From an archaeon (GTDB lineage Archaea > Thermoproteota > Bathyarchaeia > TCS64): 8,838 nt of DNA. The notes beneath the pieces are model-generated. The model was not told where the DNA came from, did not search any database, and saw only the letters and a program-made list of their open reading frames with translations. The position numbers and the translations under genes are program-made. The first letter of the stretch is position 1. Every line of letters starts with the position of its first letter. The stretch lies in the NCBI GenBank assembly GCA_020444005.1, contig JAHLLU010000068.1:1-8838 (forward strand). The letters are read 5' to 3'. Below, piece after piece: positions 1-5,128 of the stretch.

Positions 1-247
1 CGCTGTCTCGTATGGTCTTGTCGTCTATGTCTGTGATGTTCATGACATATTTGACAATGTATCCTCGGTACTCTAGCCAGCGTCTGATGAGGTCTCCGCT
101 TGTGAAGCTGCGGATGTTGCCGATGTGGGGGTCACCGTAGACGGTGGGTCCACAGACATACATTGTGACTTTTGGGGGGTTTATTGGCTCGAATACGCGT
201 TTAGTGCGTGTCATGGTGTCGTATATCTGGATATTTGGCTGTGTCAT
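1..247 (-). CDS. cysS: Cysteinyl-tRNA synthetase, N-terminal part (runs off the left edge)
   Basis: Class I aminoacyl-tRNA synthetase that charges tRNA-Cys with cysteine in the cytosol. Reading the minus strand from the ATG at 247 gives 82 codons before the window ends. The translation carries the family's N-terminal signature: [16 protein letters not shown] at residues 29-44, holding the first zinc-ligand cysteine (C32) and a HIGH-type ATP motif in the form HIGN (41-44), then the block [13 protein letters not shown] near residues 67-79. These blocks are specific enough to name the enzyme, although the anticodon-binding part and the KMSKS loop lie outside the window. The start overlaps the stop of a possible upstream ORF in an ATGA arrangement. 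I see no Shine-Dalgarno sequence and no well-placed TATA box at -26, so either a long leader or coupling to the upstream ORF is likely. Confidence 0.95.
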   Translation of the reverse strand, partial: MTQPNIQIYDTMTRTKRVFEPINPPKVTMYVCGPTVYGDPHIGNIRSFTSGDLIRRWLEYRGYIVKYVMNITDIDDKTIRDS

Positions 248-450
248 GGTTTCACTTCCATAGAATCGACTAGACGGGGTATGTGTTTATTGGTTAAGAG
301 TTTTGACACAATAGTCTCAATCTTCCCTTCTAGTTGTGATTGATGGGTTTTTATCAGATATAAATGATATGTGGATTTAGGTTCCAGTTTTACAAGGTAG
401 CATCTCCCTTGATACAGTTCATTAACTATCCAAGGTTTTATCCAAGACAC
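244..450 (-). CDS. Possible small protein (68 aa) upstream of cysS
   Basis: I do not recognise this product. It would start at a GTG at 450 and end in a TGA that shares bases with the cysS ATG (ATGA), an arrangement typical of translationally coupled genes. The predicted chain alternates hydrophobic and polar residues around [18 protein letters not shown] (beta-like), then an amphipathic stretch [14 protein letters not shown] (helix-like), which looks like a folded small domain rather than random sequence. Against it: no Shine-Dalgarno sequence, no in-frame ATG near the start, and a TATA-like TATTTTAT (minus strand) that sits only about 14 bases ahead of the GTG. The same stretch could simply be the cysS leader. 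Homologues in the same position in related genomes would decide it. Confidence 0.35.
   Translation of the reverse strand: MSWIKPWIVNELYQGRCYLVKLEPKSTYHLYLIKTHQSQLEGKIETIVSKLLTNKHIPRLVDSMEVKP
434..443 (+). promoter_or_regulatory. TATA-like box for the 466 gene
   Basis: TTTTATC at 436-442 is centred about 27 bases upstream of the ATG at 466, the spacing expected if the archaeal transcript starts at or very near the start codon. No ribosome-binding site lies between them, consistent with a leaderless mRNA. Assigned from position and composition only. Confidence 0.45.
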
Positions 451-465
451 CCCGAACCATAAAAT

Positions 466-960
466 ATGGATTCCACGGAATTGATTCTGCTTATCGTTTT
501 CACACTAGGTTTAACCTACATTGTTTTCTCCTTTAGAAAACTAAACCAAGTGAAGACAGCCCAACTAAGACTGGACCAGATTAAATTCATAAACGATCCA
601 AAGGTAGACATCGCCCTCACCGAGATTCTCTGGGTATGGGAGTGGAGCGACTTTGACGACTACTGGCAAAAGTATAGCCCAAGAGCCAACCCAGAGGCAA
701 ACAATACTCGCAGAATAGCAAGAAACTACTATGTAGCATTAGCATCGATGGTACGCAATGGCGACCTTGATATCGGGTTACTATACGAGTTGAACCCATC
801 TGGAGTTACAAGATATTGGGAGAAAATCGGACCAATTGCCTATGAGTTTAGGAAGAGAAACAACTACCCAGACTACCTTGAACCAGTTGAATATCTAGCA
901 AACAAGTTCAAAGAATACAGAGAGAGTAGAGGAACCCCCGCACCAGAAATGGTAAGGTAG
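466..960 (+). CDS. Membrane-anchored protein resembling DUF4760
   Basis: A 164-residue protein of unknown function. Residues 5-23 form one hydrophobic segment (LILLIVFTLGLTYIVF), followed at once by a basic stretch (FRKLNQVK), so the rest most likely lies in the cytoplasm by the positive-inside rule. The soluble part is helical and aromatic-rich (WVWEWSDFDDYWQKY near 56-70) and then reads like DUF4760-type sequences: a YYVALASMVRNGDLDIGLLYEL stretch, a tryptophan-containing W-E-K-I-G-P-I block, an arginine, and a terminal Y-L-A-N-K-F-K helix. The family match is from memory of its general pattern and was not searched. The gene stands alone on its strand, with a TATA-like box 27 bases upstream and no Shine-Dalgarno sequence. 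Its product is probably a membrane-tethered helical protein with unknown partners. Confidence 0.85.
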   Translation: MDSTELILLIVFTLGLTYIVFSFRKLNQVKTAQLRLDQIKFINDPKVDIALTEILWVWEWSDFDDYWQKYSPRANPEANNTRRIARNYYVALASMVRNGDLDIGLLYELNPSGVTRYWEKIGPIAYEFRKRNNYPDYLEPVEYLANKFKEYRESRGTPAPEMVR

Positions 961-1207
961 ATACTAAACAACTGTGCGGAAATAAAACCAGTAAAAAGGG
1001 TGCCCAGTGGAGCAAAGAGATTACCCATGAATTTGTGCTTGTGATTCATATACTATAAAGGGGGGGAGGGGGGTCAATACATCCCAGTCGAAATAGGGCA
1101 TATTACAGTAAAAACAGTCTCAAAACAGCTTCTTTTTGATCTGATATGATGGTGAAAACCGTACCCTTAACGGGTTTTAAACGACAAAAAGTGTCACATT
1201 AAGAAGT
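961..1207. other. Intergenic region between convergent genes, with a G-run and weak hairpins
   Basis: No plausible coding ORF here. Visible elements: an inverted repeat ATGAAT/ATTCAT at 1027-1049 (11-base loop); a TATA-like ACTATAAAG at 1052-1060; a run GGGGGGGAGGGGGG at 1060-1073; a T-run at 1133-1137 that would serve a plus-strand transcript as terminator; and an imperfect stem AAAACCGT/ACGGGTTTT at 1155-1178 with one bulged G. Because the flanking genes converge, this stretch must contain both of their transcription ends. A short RNA starting near 1080 and ending near 1137 is possible, but nothing beyond the TATA-like box and T-run supports it. Confidence 0.5.
1183..1195 (-). terminator. 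Possible U-tract terminator of the translin gene
   Basis: Twelve bases beyond the translin stop, the minus strand reads GACACTTTTTGTC: a five-T run inside a small 4-bp inverted repeat. Archaeal termination relies mainly on U-tracts, so this is a reasonable end point. The imperfect stem at 1155-1178 lies just downstream. Weak evidence. Confidence 0.3.
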
Positions 1208-1831
1208 TTATTGGAGTTTTTCGCTTACCTCTGCGAGTTTCTTTCTGAGTCGTTCACGGCTTACCTCTATGGTTAGTTCCGCTCTTGTGCGTTCATTCAC
1301 GCTTCTTGTGACATCAATCTTTCTGCGGAGACCTTTGAGGAAGATACTCACCTCATCCACAGAAGTAAGATTCAAGTATATTTCCTCCATCAACGCAAGG
1401 TTCTGTTCAGCGGTCTCCAACTCACCATTCCTGAGAAGGTCCAGTGTCTGGCGTCTTAGCTCACCGGGAACATCAGCAAGACCCATGATATACTCTGTTG
1501 ATGAGACACCAAGCTCTATTGGAGACGGATACCCGGCGCCAGTGTTCAAACCGTAGAGAATCGCAGCCTCCGAGTACTCTTGTTTTGCAGCGGAGACCGC
1601 GTCATAGACAGCTATCTCAGGGTAATCAACAGTATATTCTATAATCTCGCCTAGCAGCCTCTTCGCCTCACCGATATTCGACTCTGCTTTTTCTACCTCA
1701 CCGCTATGAAGCAGCAGAATCGCCTGCTTACTCAGGGTACGCGCCTTACGTGCCCTACTGTAGGCTTCGTCTCGTGCCTTCTCCCTTGATAGCAGGTCTT
1801 CTTGGGCTTGTTTGATTATCTCATCCAGCAT
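1208..1831 (-). CDS. Translin-family RNA-binding protein / probable ribonuclease
   Basis: A 207-residue all-helical protein of the translin/TRAX family, known in eukaryotes as the C3PO nuclease and in archaea as homo-oligomeric, barrel-like RNA-binding endoribonucleases. Visible family features: long charged helices at 1-35 and a GEVEKAESNIGEAKRLL repeat-like helix (44-60); the pair E85 and E88 in QEYSEAAILYGL, where TRAX-type enzymes carry acidic catalytic residues; and the signature LADVPGELRRQTLDLLRNGELETAE (118-142), with D120 as a further candidate metal ligand. The C-terminal helix is long and charged. Length is close to the usual ~200. The ATG at 1831 has an A/T-rich box 26 bases upstream and no Shine-Dalgarno sequence, suggesting a leaderless message. 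It is a single-gene unit. Likely role in RNA turnover or processing; cellular targets are not evident from context. Confidence 0.88.
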   Translation of the reverse strand: MLDEIIKQAQEDLLSREKARDEAYSRARKARTLSKQAILLLHSGEVEKAESNIGEAKRLLGEIIEYTVDYPEIAVYDAVSAAKQEYSEAAILYGLNTGAGYPSPIELGVSSTEYIMGLADVPGELRRQTLDLLRNGELETAEQNLALMEEIYLNLTSVDEVSIFLKGLRRKIDVTRSVNERTRAELTIEVSRERLRKKLAEVSEKLQ

Positions 1832-1851
1832 GAGATAACAGACACCTCACA

Positions 1852-1861
1852 GAATTTAATC
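1852..1861 (-). promoter_or_regulatory. TATA-like box for the translin gene
   Basis: On the minus strand GATTAAATTC is centred about 26 bases ahead of the ATG at 1831, with no ribosome-binding site in between. The placement matches an archaeal leaderless promoter. Confidence 0.45.
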
Positions 1862-1898
1862 ACTAGGGCGAGTGTGTATCCATTTTTTAATACATACA

Positions 1899-1912
1899 CT
1901 TTTATCGATAAA
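1899..1912 (+). promoter_or_regulatory. Possible promoter element ahead of the SerB-like gene
   Basis: The plus strand reads CTTTTATCGATAAA; 1901-1912 is a perfect 12-bp palindrome (TTTATCGATAAA). The TTTTATC core resembles the TATA-like boxes of other plus-strand genes in this window. A transcript from it would start near 1927-1930 and would include the stem-loop at 1951-2009. The A/T-rich stretch at 1882-1891 is an alternative, placing the start near 1912. Confidence 0.3.
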
Positions 1913-1950
1913 CCTATTCAATCTCAGTACTCGGAAACTCGATAGGTGAA

Positions 1951-2040
1951 AGATATGTTACTAGACAAAACAAATGTGCAAAAATTCTGCGGGTCTAGTA
2001 GTATATCTCAGTCAAGTGGACTGTAACTTGCCTATCAAGC
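1951..2040 (+). ncRNA. Structured RNA: 16-bp stem-loop plus two small hairpins in the leader of the SerB-like gene
   Basis: Bases 1951-1966 (AGATATGTTACTAGAC) pair with 1994-2009 (GTCTAGTAGTATATCT) along 16 consecutive positions. Fourteen pairs are Watson-Crick and two are G-U wobbles in plus-strand RNA; on the minus strand the same two would be A-C mismatches, so the structure favours a plus-strand transcript. The loop is 27 bases. Directly abutting it is a second hairpin, CAGTC/GACTG (2010-2024, 5-base loop), then CTTG/CAAG (2028-2040, 5-base loop). The ribosome-binding site of the phosphatase gene begins 19 bases later. It could be a 5'-leader regulatory element, a separate small RNA, or the relic of a short inverted-repeat element. 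No known riboswitch class is recognisable. Confidence 0.4.
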
Positions 2041-2058
2041 CATGAATATTCCCCTTGT

Positions 2059-2064
2059 GGGAGG
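2059..2064 (+). promoter_or_regulatory. Shine-Dalgarno sequence fixing the start at TTG 2073
   Basis: GGGAGG lies 8 bases ahead of the TTG at 2073. The same G-rich run overlaps codons that would follow an upstream in-frame TTG at 2055, which has no such site. This supports the shorter protein beginning directly at the HAD beta-strand. Confidence 0.65.
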
Positions 2065-2072
2065 AACTTTTC

Positions 2073-2741
2073 TTGATAGTAGCATTTGACTTAGAAGGAA
2101 CATTGATTGATGCCGAACTTTTCCCCGTCCTCGGAGAAAGGCTGGGAAACAAGGCACAGCTAGATGATATTACAAATAGAGCTATGAACGGTGAAATCGA
2201 TTTCACCTCATCCCTTTACCAGCGTGTAGGGCTCATCAAAGGGCTCAGTATCAGCGAAGCACAGCGAATCGCAGGGTCACTAAGTCTATCCCGGGGAGCA
2301 GAAGAAACCGTCTCGGGAGTAAAACGCCTCGGCGGAATACCAATCATCATCACAGGAGGCTTTGACATACTAGCCAAAAGAGCAGCCTATCTTCTAGGAA
2401 TCGAATACGTGTGCTGCAACAAGTTTAACATAGAAGAGGGCATCATAACTGGAATTGATCAACCGATAATCACTGGCAAAGGCAAAGCCGAGAAACTTCT
2501 AGGACTCGCAAGCTGGCTTGGTATAAGTCCTGAACACTGTGTATCGGTGGGTGACGGGGCAAACGATATTGAGATGATGAGGGCCACTGGACTCAGCATC
2601 GCCTACAATGGAAGACCAAGAGTACGAGAAATTGCTAAAGTATCAGTGGAAGGCGGTGATCTACGGCGAATACTCCCCATCATAGAAGAGTTCGCCTCGA
2701 CGCGCCTTGAACGAGGCTATCTGGTTAACCAGATTCTATAG
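2073..2741 (+). CDS. SerB-like HAD-superfamily phosphatase (phosphoserine phosphatase family)
   Basis: Haloacid-dehalogenase-fold phosphomonoesterase, 222 residues from the TTG at 2073. Motif I is DLEGT (D6 nucleophile, E8 in the second acid position); the cap carries E15 and the SLYQRVGLIKGL block with R51, as in archaeal phosphoserine phosphatases; motif II is ITGGF (T94); lysines at 136/138 (GKGKAEKL) fill motif III; motif IV is GDGANDIEMM (D161, D165). The spacing and the RVxLxKGL and SGGFD-like blocks make SerB the closest family, so phosphoserine to serine is the likeliest reaction. Most SerB proteins have D-x-D in motif I; D-x-E is known from the related ThrH group, so another phosphate ester cannot be excluded. 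The last 17 bases overlap the 3' end of the convergent PLP-enzyme gene. A long structured leader precedes it. Confidence 0.85.
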   Translation: MIVAFDLEGTLIDAELFPVLGERLGNKAQLDDITNRAMNGEIDFTSSLYQRVGLIKGLSISEAQRIAGSLSLSRGAEETVSGVKRLGGIPIIITGGFDILAKRAAYLLGIEYVCCNKFNIEEGIITGIDQPIITGKGKAEKLLGLASWLGISPEHCVSVGDGANDIEMMRATGLSIAYNGRPRVREIAKVSVEGGDLRRILPIIEEFASTRLERGYLVNQIL

Positions 2742-3687
2742 ACCGCATCAGCTCATCAAAGGTGATGTTTCCACCGCTGAGCACCAATGCCACCTTTTTG
2801 CCCTTCAACTGATCCTTGAGTTTGATGGCTGCAGCGAGACTGGCTGCACCAGCTCCTTCAGCCACAGTGTGACAATGTTCTAGGTAGAGTTTGATGGCGT
2901 GACGCATCTCCTCTTCAGAGACCAGTATGAAATCATCCACTTGACTCCTGAGAATACTGAGAGGCAACTCGAAGGCGTTTCGTGTGGCTAACCCATCGGC
3001 AAAGGTCTCGGCTGTGGGCGTTGACTCGATTTTTCCGCTTTTGTAGCTCATGTAGATGCTTGGTGCTTTCTCTGCTTGAACCGAGATCGCCTTAACATCG
3101 GGTTTCAACGCCTTGATGGCTGTGGCTGTTCCACCGGCACCTGTTCCGCTACCCACTGGGCTAACAACTACATCAATGTCTGGTTGTTGTTCCATGATTT
3201 CCAGACCGATGGTTCCAACGCCAGCAATGAGAAGCGGCTCGTTACCGCTGTTGATGAACCTATAACCATGCTCCTTGGCTAGTCGTTGCCCGTTCTCGAC
3301 TGCCTCATCAAAGTCCTTTCCATACTCGTGGATGACTGCGCCATGCATTCTGATGGCGGCTACCTTGATGGGATTTGCTCCCTCGGGGACACAGATATGA
3401 GCTTCGACTCCGAAAATCTTGCTTGCTAACGCAATGCTCTGACCATGGTTGCCCGTGCTTGCAGTGATTACGCCCCGTTTTTTCTCTTCTGGGCTAAGCC
3501 GACTGATGAGGTTGATGCCTCCTCTGATCTTGAATGCACCTGTGGGGTTGTAGTTCTCGTGTTTGATGTATGCCGTGAATCCAAGGTACTCGTTCAATGT
3601 TGGATAAGTGTAGAGTGGGCTTGGGTTCATGTAGGGTTTGATGCATTCAGCTGCCTGAACAATATCAAGTAGATTTGGTTCCTTCAT
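2725..3687 (-). CDS. Threonine/serine dehydratase-like PLP enzyme (fold type II)
   Basis: A 320-residue PLP-dependent enzyme of the tryptophan-synthase-beta fold. K53 in NPTGAFKIRGG is the expected Schiff-base lysine; STGNHGQ (77-83) is the substrate-carboxylate loop; GSGTGAGG (179-186) is the phosphate-binding glycine loop; S304 in LSGGN is the residue that contacts the pyridine nitrogen in dehydratases and serine racemases. There is no C-terminal ACT regulatory domain, so it resembles the short catabolic type rather than feedback-regulated IlvA. Likely reaction: deamination of L-threonine or L-serine to the 2-oxo acid. 3-Hydroxyaspartate ammonia-lyase and serine racemase belong to the same family and cannot be told apart here. 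The glycine loop differs from the usual GGGGL form. It starts 23 bases after the metallo-hydrolase gene ends, and the two are probably cotranscribed. No Shine-Dalgarno sequence is visible. Confidence 0.88.
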   Translation of the reverse strand: MKEPNLLDIVQAAECIKPYMNPSPLYTYPTLNEYLGFTAYIKHENYNPTGAFKIRGGINLISRLSPEEKKRGVITASTGNHGQSIALASKIFGVEAHICVPEGANPIKVAAIRMHGAVIHEYGKDFDEAVENGQRLAKEHGYRFINSGNEPLLIAGVGTIGLEIMEQQPDIDVVVSPVGSGTGAGGTATAIKALKPDVKAISVQAEKAPSIYMSYKSGKIESTPTAETFADGLATRNAFELPLSILRSQVDDFILVSEEEMRHAIKLYLEHCHTVAEGAGAASLAAAIKLKDQLKGKKVALVLSGGNITFDELMRSIESG

Positions 3688-3710
3688 GGTTAACTGATGG
3701 AGACTTAGGT

Positions 3711-4355
3711 TTATCTCTGTTTTCTAGGAGGCTTATAGACATGAATCACCATGCGGTACGGAATATCTGCACGGCTATATGTATGCTCATTTCCAACCTG
3801 CTCTACGTTATCCTTGCCATCTGTAAAATCTAGTATACTCTTCAGGTGATAAAACGGGAAATCGATACCCGGTGTATAATAATGCATAGGAATAATGATC
3901 TTAGGACTCAGCAAGGTAGCGTTATCTTCGGCCAAGGCAATATCAGCTCCAGTAGCCAGCATCAAAATATCGGGCATGCCAATCTGAAACATCTGAGAAG
4001 GCGTCAAATAATGCCCAAGATCGCCCAGATGAGTTACTTGAATACCATCCATGTTAATATCCCAAGCAATATTCGTGCCGAGACGTTTTCCACGTTGATC
4101 ATCGTGCCAGCACTCCACGCCCCTGAGCCGCGCAGAGCCCACGGTAGTATCAATTGGTTCGCGTAAAATCTTGCAGTTATACCTATCTGCGCCGCTGTCA
4201 TGGTCATCATGACTGTGACTGATGGTTACCACGTCGGCTTCTGTTGGTGGAGGAGGAAGATTCAATGATTTTCCGTCATGAGGGTCTGTAATTACGGTGG
4301 TGGAGCCATCTGTTATTGTGAAGCAGCTGTGCCCGTGCCACCGTATCTGGAGCAT
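3711..4355 (-). CDS. Metallo-beta-lactamase-fold hydrolase (UlaG/UPF0173-like)
   Basis: A 214-residue protein of the metallo-beta-lactamase fold. It opens with RWHGHSCFTI (5-14), typical of the UlaG/UPF0173 branch, followed by an ITDP strand end (22-25) and the metal motif HSHDDH (47-52). Further candidate ligands are the histidine in ECWHDD, the aspartate and histidine in HLGDLGH, and the histidine in IPMHYYTPG. The fold binds two metals and hydrolyses an ester, lactone, phosphodiester or similar bond; the substrate is unknown. An in-frame ATG at 4442 would add 29 residues but lies upstream of the TATA box at 4413-4422, so it should not be in the transcript. The ATG at 4355 begins exactly at the conserved first strand. 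It is the first gene of a probable two-gene unit with the PLP enzyme. Confidence 0.88.
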   Translation of the reverse strand: MLQIRWHGHSCFTITDGSTTVITDPHDGKSLNLPPPPTEADVVTISHSHDDHDSGADRYNCKILREPIDTTVGSARLRGVECWHDDQRGKRLGTNIAWDINMDGIQVTHLGDLGHYLTPSQMFQIGMPDILMLATGADIALAEDNATLLSPKIIIPMHYYTPGIDFPFYHLKSILDFTDGKDNVEQVGNEHTYSRADIPYRMVIHVYKPPRKQR

Positions 4356-4412
4356 GGGGTTTGTTTGGTGTTTGATGTTTTTTTGTCTTGCGCCTCGACT
4401 GTTCTCCGTTAG

Positions 4413-4422
4413 GTTTATATAA
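4413..4422 (-). promoter_or_regulatory. TATA box for the metallo-hydrolase/PLP-enzyme unit
   Basis: The minus strand reads TTATATAAAC, the closest match to a consensus archaeal TATA box in the window. Transcription would start near 4391, leaving a leader of about 36 bases before the ATG at 4355. The first copy of the direct repeat (4422-4435) abuts it on the side where the TFB-recognition element belongs. Confidence 0.6.
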
Positions 4423-4466
4423 CATATTGTGTGTTTTATCATACATAATGTGTGTTAAAACACACA
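4422..4466. promoter_or_regulatory. Candidate operator: direct repeat plus inverted repeat between divergent promoters
   Basis: ACATATTGTGTGTT (4422-4435) recurs as ACATAATGTGTGTT (4443-4456), 13 of 14 bases identical with a 21-bp period (two helical turns). The second copy also forms the left arm of a perfect inverted repeat, TGTGTGTT-AA-AACACACA (4449-4466). Copy one touches the minus-strand TATA box; the inverted repeat sits where the plus-strand transcript should begin. This is a natural place for the XRE regulator encoded just downstream to bind and repress its own operon, and perhaps the divergent one. The binding protein is inferred, not shown. Confidence 0.55.
4434..4440 (+). promoter_or_regulatory. 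TATA-like box for the DUF2178-XRE operon
   Basis: TTTTATC, the same core seen ahead of other plus-strand genes here. It predicts a transcript start near 4463, inside the inverted repeat at 4449-4466, so a bound repressor would block initiation. Confidence 0.45.
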
Positions 4467-4481
4467 CGGAGAGAAGGAAAA

Positions 4482-4889
4482 ATGAAAACAAGAAACATGA
4501 TTACGGCGACAATAGCCATAATCGCAGGAGCCATAACAATATGGCGCTTCGGAACAAGTACATTCGGCATACTCAGCGGAGTCAATGTAGCCGTAATTAT
4601 TGCAGTAGGCGGCATATTCGCAGGAGCTATACTAGACAGGCAAGAAGAAAAACGACAAGGCTACGTGGTAGCAGACGAGATGAGCGCACAGCTACAGGGT
4701 AAAGCAGGAAGAGCAGCTTTCATCGTAGGCAATTATATCTGGTTGGCATTACTCTGGTACGAGTTTCTATCAGAGAACTTACTACCCACGCCTAAAATCG
4801 GCTCACCGCCGATATTGATTGTTGGACTACTCCTACAGGTGGGGGTCTACTTCGTAGCCATGTACCATTATGGGAAGAACCTGAAATGA
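4482..4889 (+). CDS. DUF2178-type four-helix membrane protein
   Basis: A 135-residue integral membrane protein with four hydrophobic segments at about 7-22, 29-51, 78-96 and 110-130. The cytoplasmic or external loop between helices 2 and 3 is charged and contains [17 protein letters not shown] (64-80), resembling the D-E-x(n)-K-A pattern of DUF2178 proteins, which in archaea commonly sit beside a small XRE regulator. The ATG at 4482 is chosen over a GTG at 4452 because GGAGAGAAGGA (4468-4478) is an excellent Shine-Dalgarno sequence 3 bases ahead of it, and because the GTG lies in the operator and upstream of the predicted transcript start. Its stop overlaps the regulator's start by four bases (ATGA), so the two are translationally coupled. 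Function unknown; it may sense or relay a membrane signal to the regulator. Confidence 0.85.
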   Translation: MKTRNMITATIAIIAGAITIWRFGTSTFGILSGVNVAVIIAVGGIFAGAILDRQEEKRQGYVVADEMSAQLQGKAGRAAFIVGNYIWLALLWYEFLSENLLPTPKIGSPPILIVGLLLQVGVYFVAMYHYGKNLK

Positions 4890-5098
4890 AGACACGTATC
4901 AAGGAACTCAGGGCAAGAGACAGCCTGACACAGGCGGACCTAGCGAAAAAAGTAGGAGTAAGACGCGAGACAATCAGCTTCGTAGAGAATGGTGAATATA
5001 ACCCATCGCTGTTATTGGCAAAACGTATAGCCCATGTATTCAGTGAAGCTATCGAGGAGATATTCATCTTCGAGGAATCAGAGTTAGCCCTAGACTGA
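4886..5098 (+). CDS. Small XRE/Cro-family transcriptional regulator
   Basis: A 70-residue protein that is almost only a helix-turn-helix domain. Residues 3-11 form helix 1 (RIKELRARD), [12 protein letters not shown] (14-25) helix 2, [16 protein letters not shown] (26-41) the recognition helix and following turn, then [22 protein letters not shown] closes the fold. The arrangement is that of the YozG-like minimal XRE regulators, which bind DNA as dimers. There is no separate ligand-binding domain, so input would have to come from dimerisation or from the coupled membrane protein, whose stop codon it overlaps. The repeats at 4422-4466 are the most likely binding site, giving autoregulation. The stop at 5098 leaves 30 bases to the next start. 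Confidence 0.93.
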   Translation: MKTRIKELRARDSLTQADLAKKVGVRRETISFVENGEYNPSLLLAKRIAHVFSEAIEEIFIFEESELALD

Positions 5099-5100
5099 TG

Positions 5101-5108
5101 TTATATTT
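5101..5108 (+). promoter_or_regulatory. TATA box of the creatininase-family gene
   Basis: TTATATTT centred about 24-25 bases ahead of the ATG at 5129, immediately after the XRE gene's stop. No ribosome-binding site follows, so a leaderless transcript independent of the upstream operon is likely. Confidence 0.6.
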
Positions 5109-5128
5109 CTCTACACGAACACTATACC

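Noticed and set aside
457..469. Inverted repeat CCATA-AAA-TATGG over the start codon of the 466 gene
   Set aside because: Only 5-bp arms in A/T-rich sequence; likely chance, and no regulator is suggested by the context.
1269..1556. 95-codon plus-strand frame opposite the translin gene
   Set aside because: Antisense shadow: the minus-strand frame has unmistakable translin motifs, while this one has no recognisable domain and Ser/Arg-rich composition typical of shadows.
1872..1897. Imperfect inverted repeat GTGTGTAT/ATACATAC near the SerB-like promoter, superficially like the operator at 4422-4466
   Set aside because: One mismatch, A/T-rich loop, and it lacks the ACATAnTGTGTGTT repeat, so I do not claim a shared regulator.
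1990..2065. tRNA-like look of the stretch before the phosphatase (short stems, TAGTAGTATA resembling a D-loop)
   Set aside because: No T-arm motif (GGTTCGAATCC-like), no acceptor-stem complementarity and no 7-5-5-5 stem pattern. The 5' part belongs to the 16-bp stem instead.
2055..2072. Upstream TTG start of the SerB-like protein
   Set aside because: No ribosome-binding site ahead of it; GGGAGG at 2059-2064 serves the TTG at 2073, which begins exactly at the HAD strand.
4356..4442. N-terminal extension of the metallo-hydrolase to the ATG at 4442
   Set aside because: The extension lies upstream of the TATA box at 4413-4422 and precedes the conserved first strand RWHGHSCF; it is promoter, not coding.
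4452..4481. Upstream GTG start for the DUF2178 protein
   Set aside because: It falls in the inverted repeat, before the predicted transcript start, whereas ATG 4482 has an excellent Shine-Dalgarno sequence.
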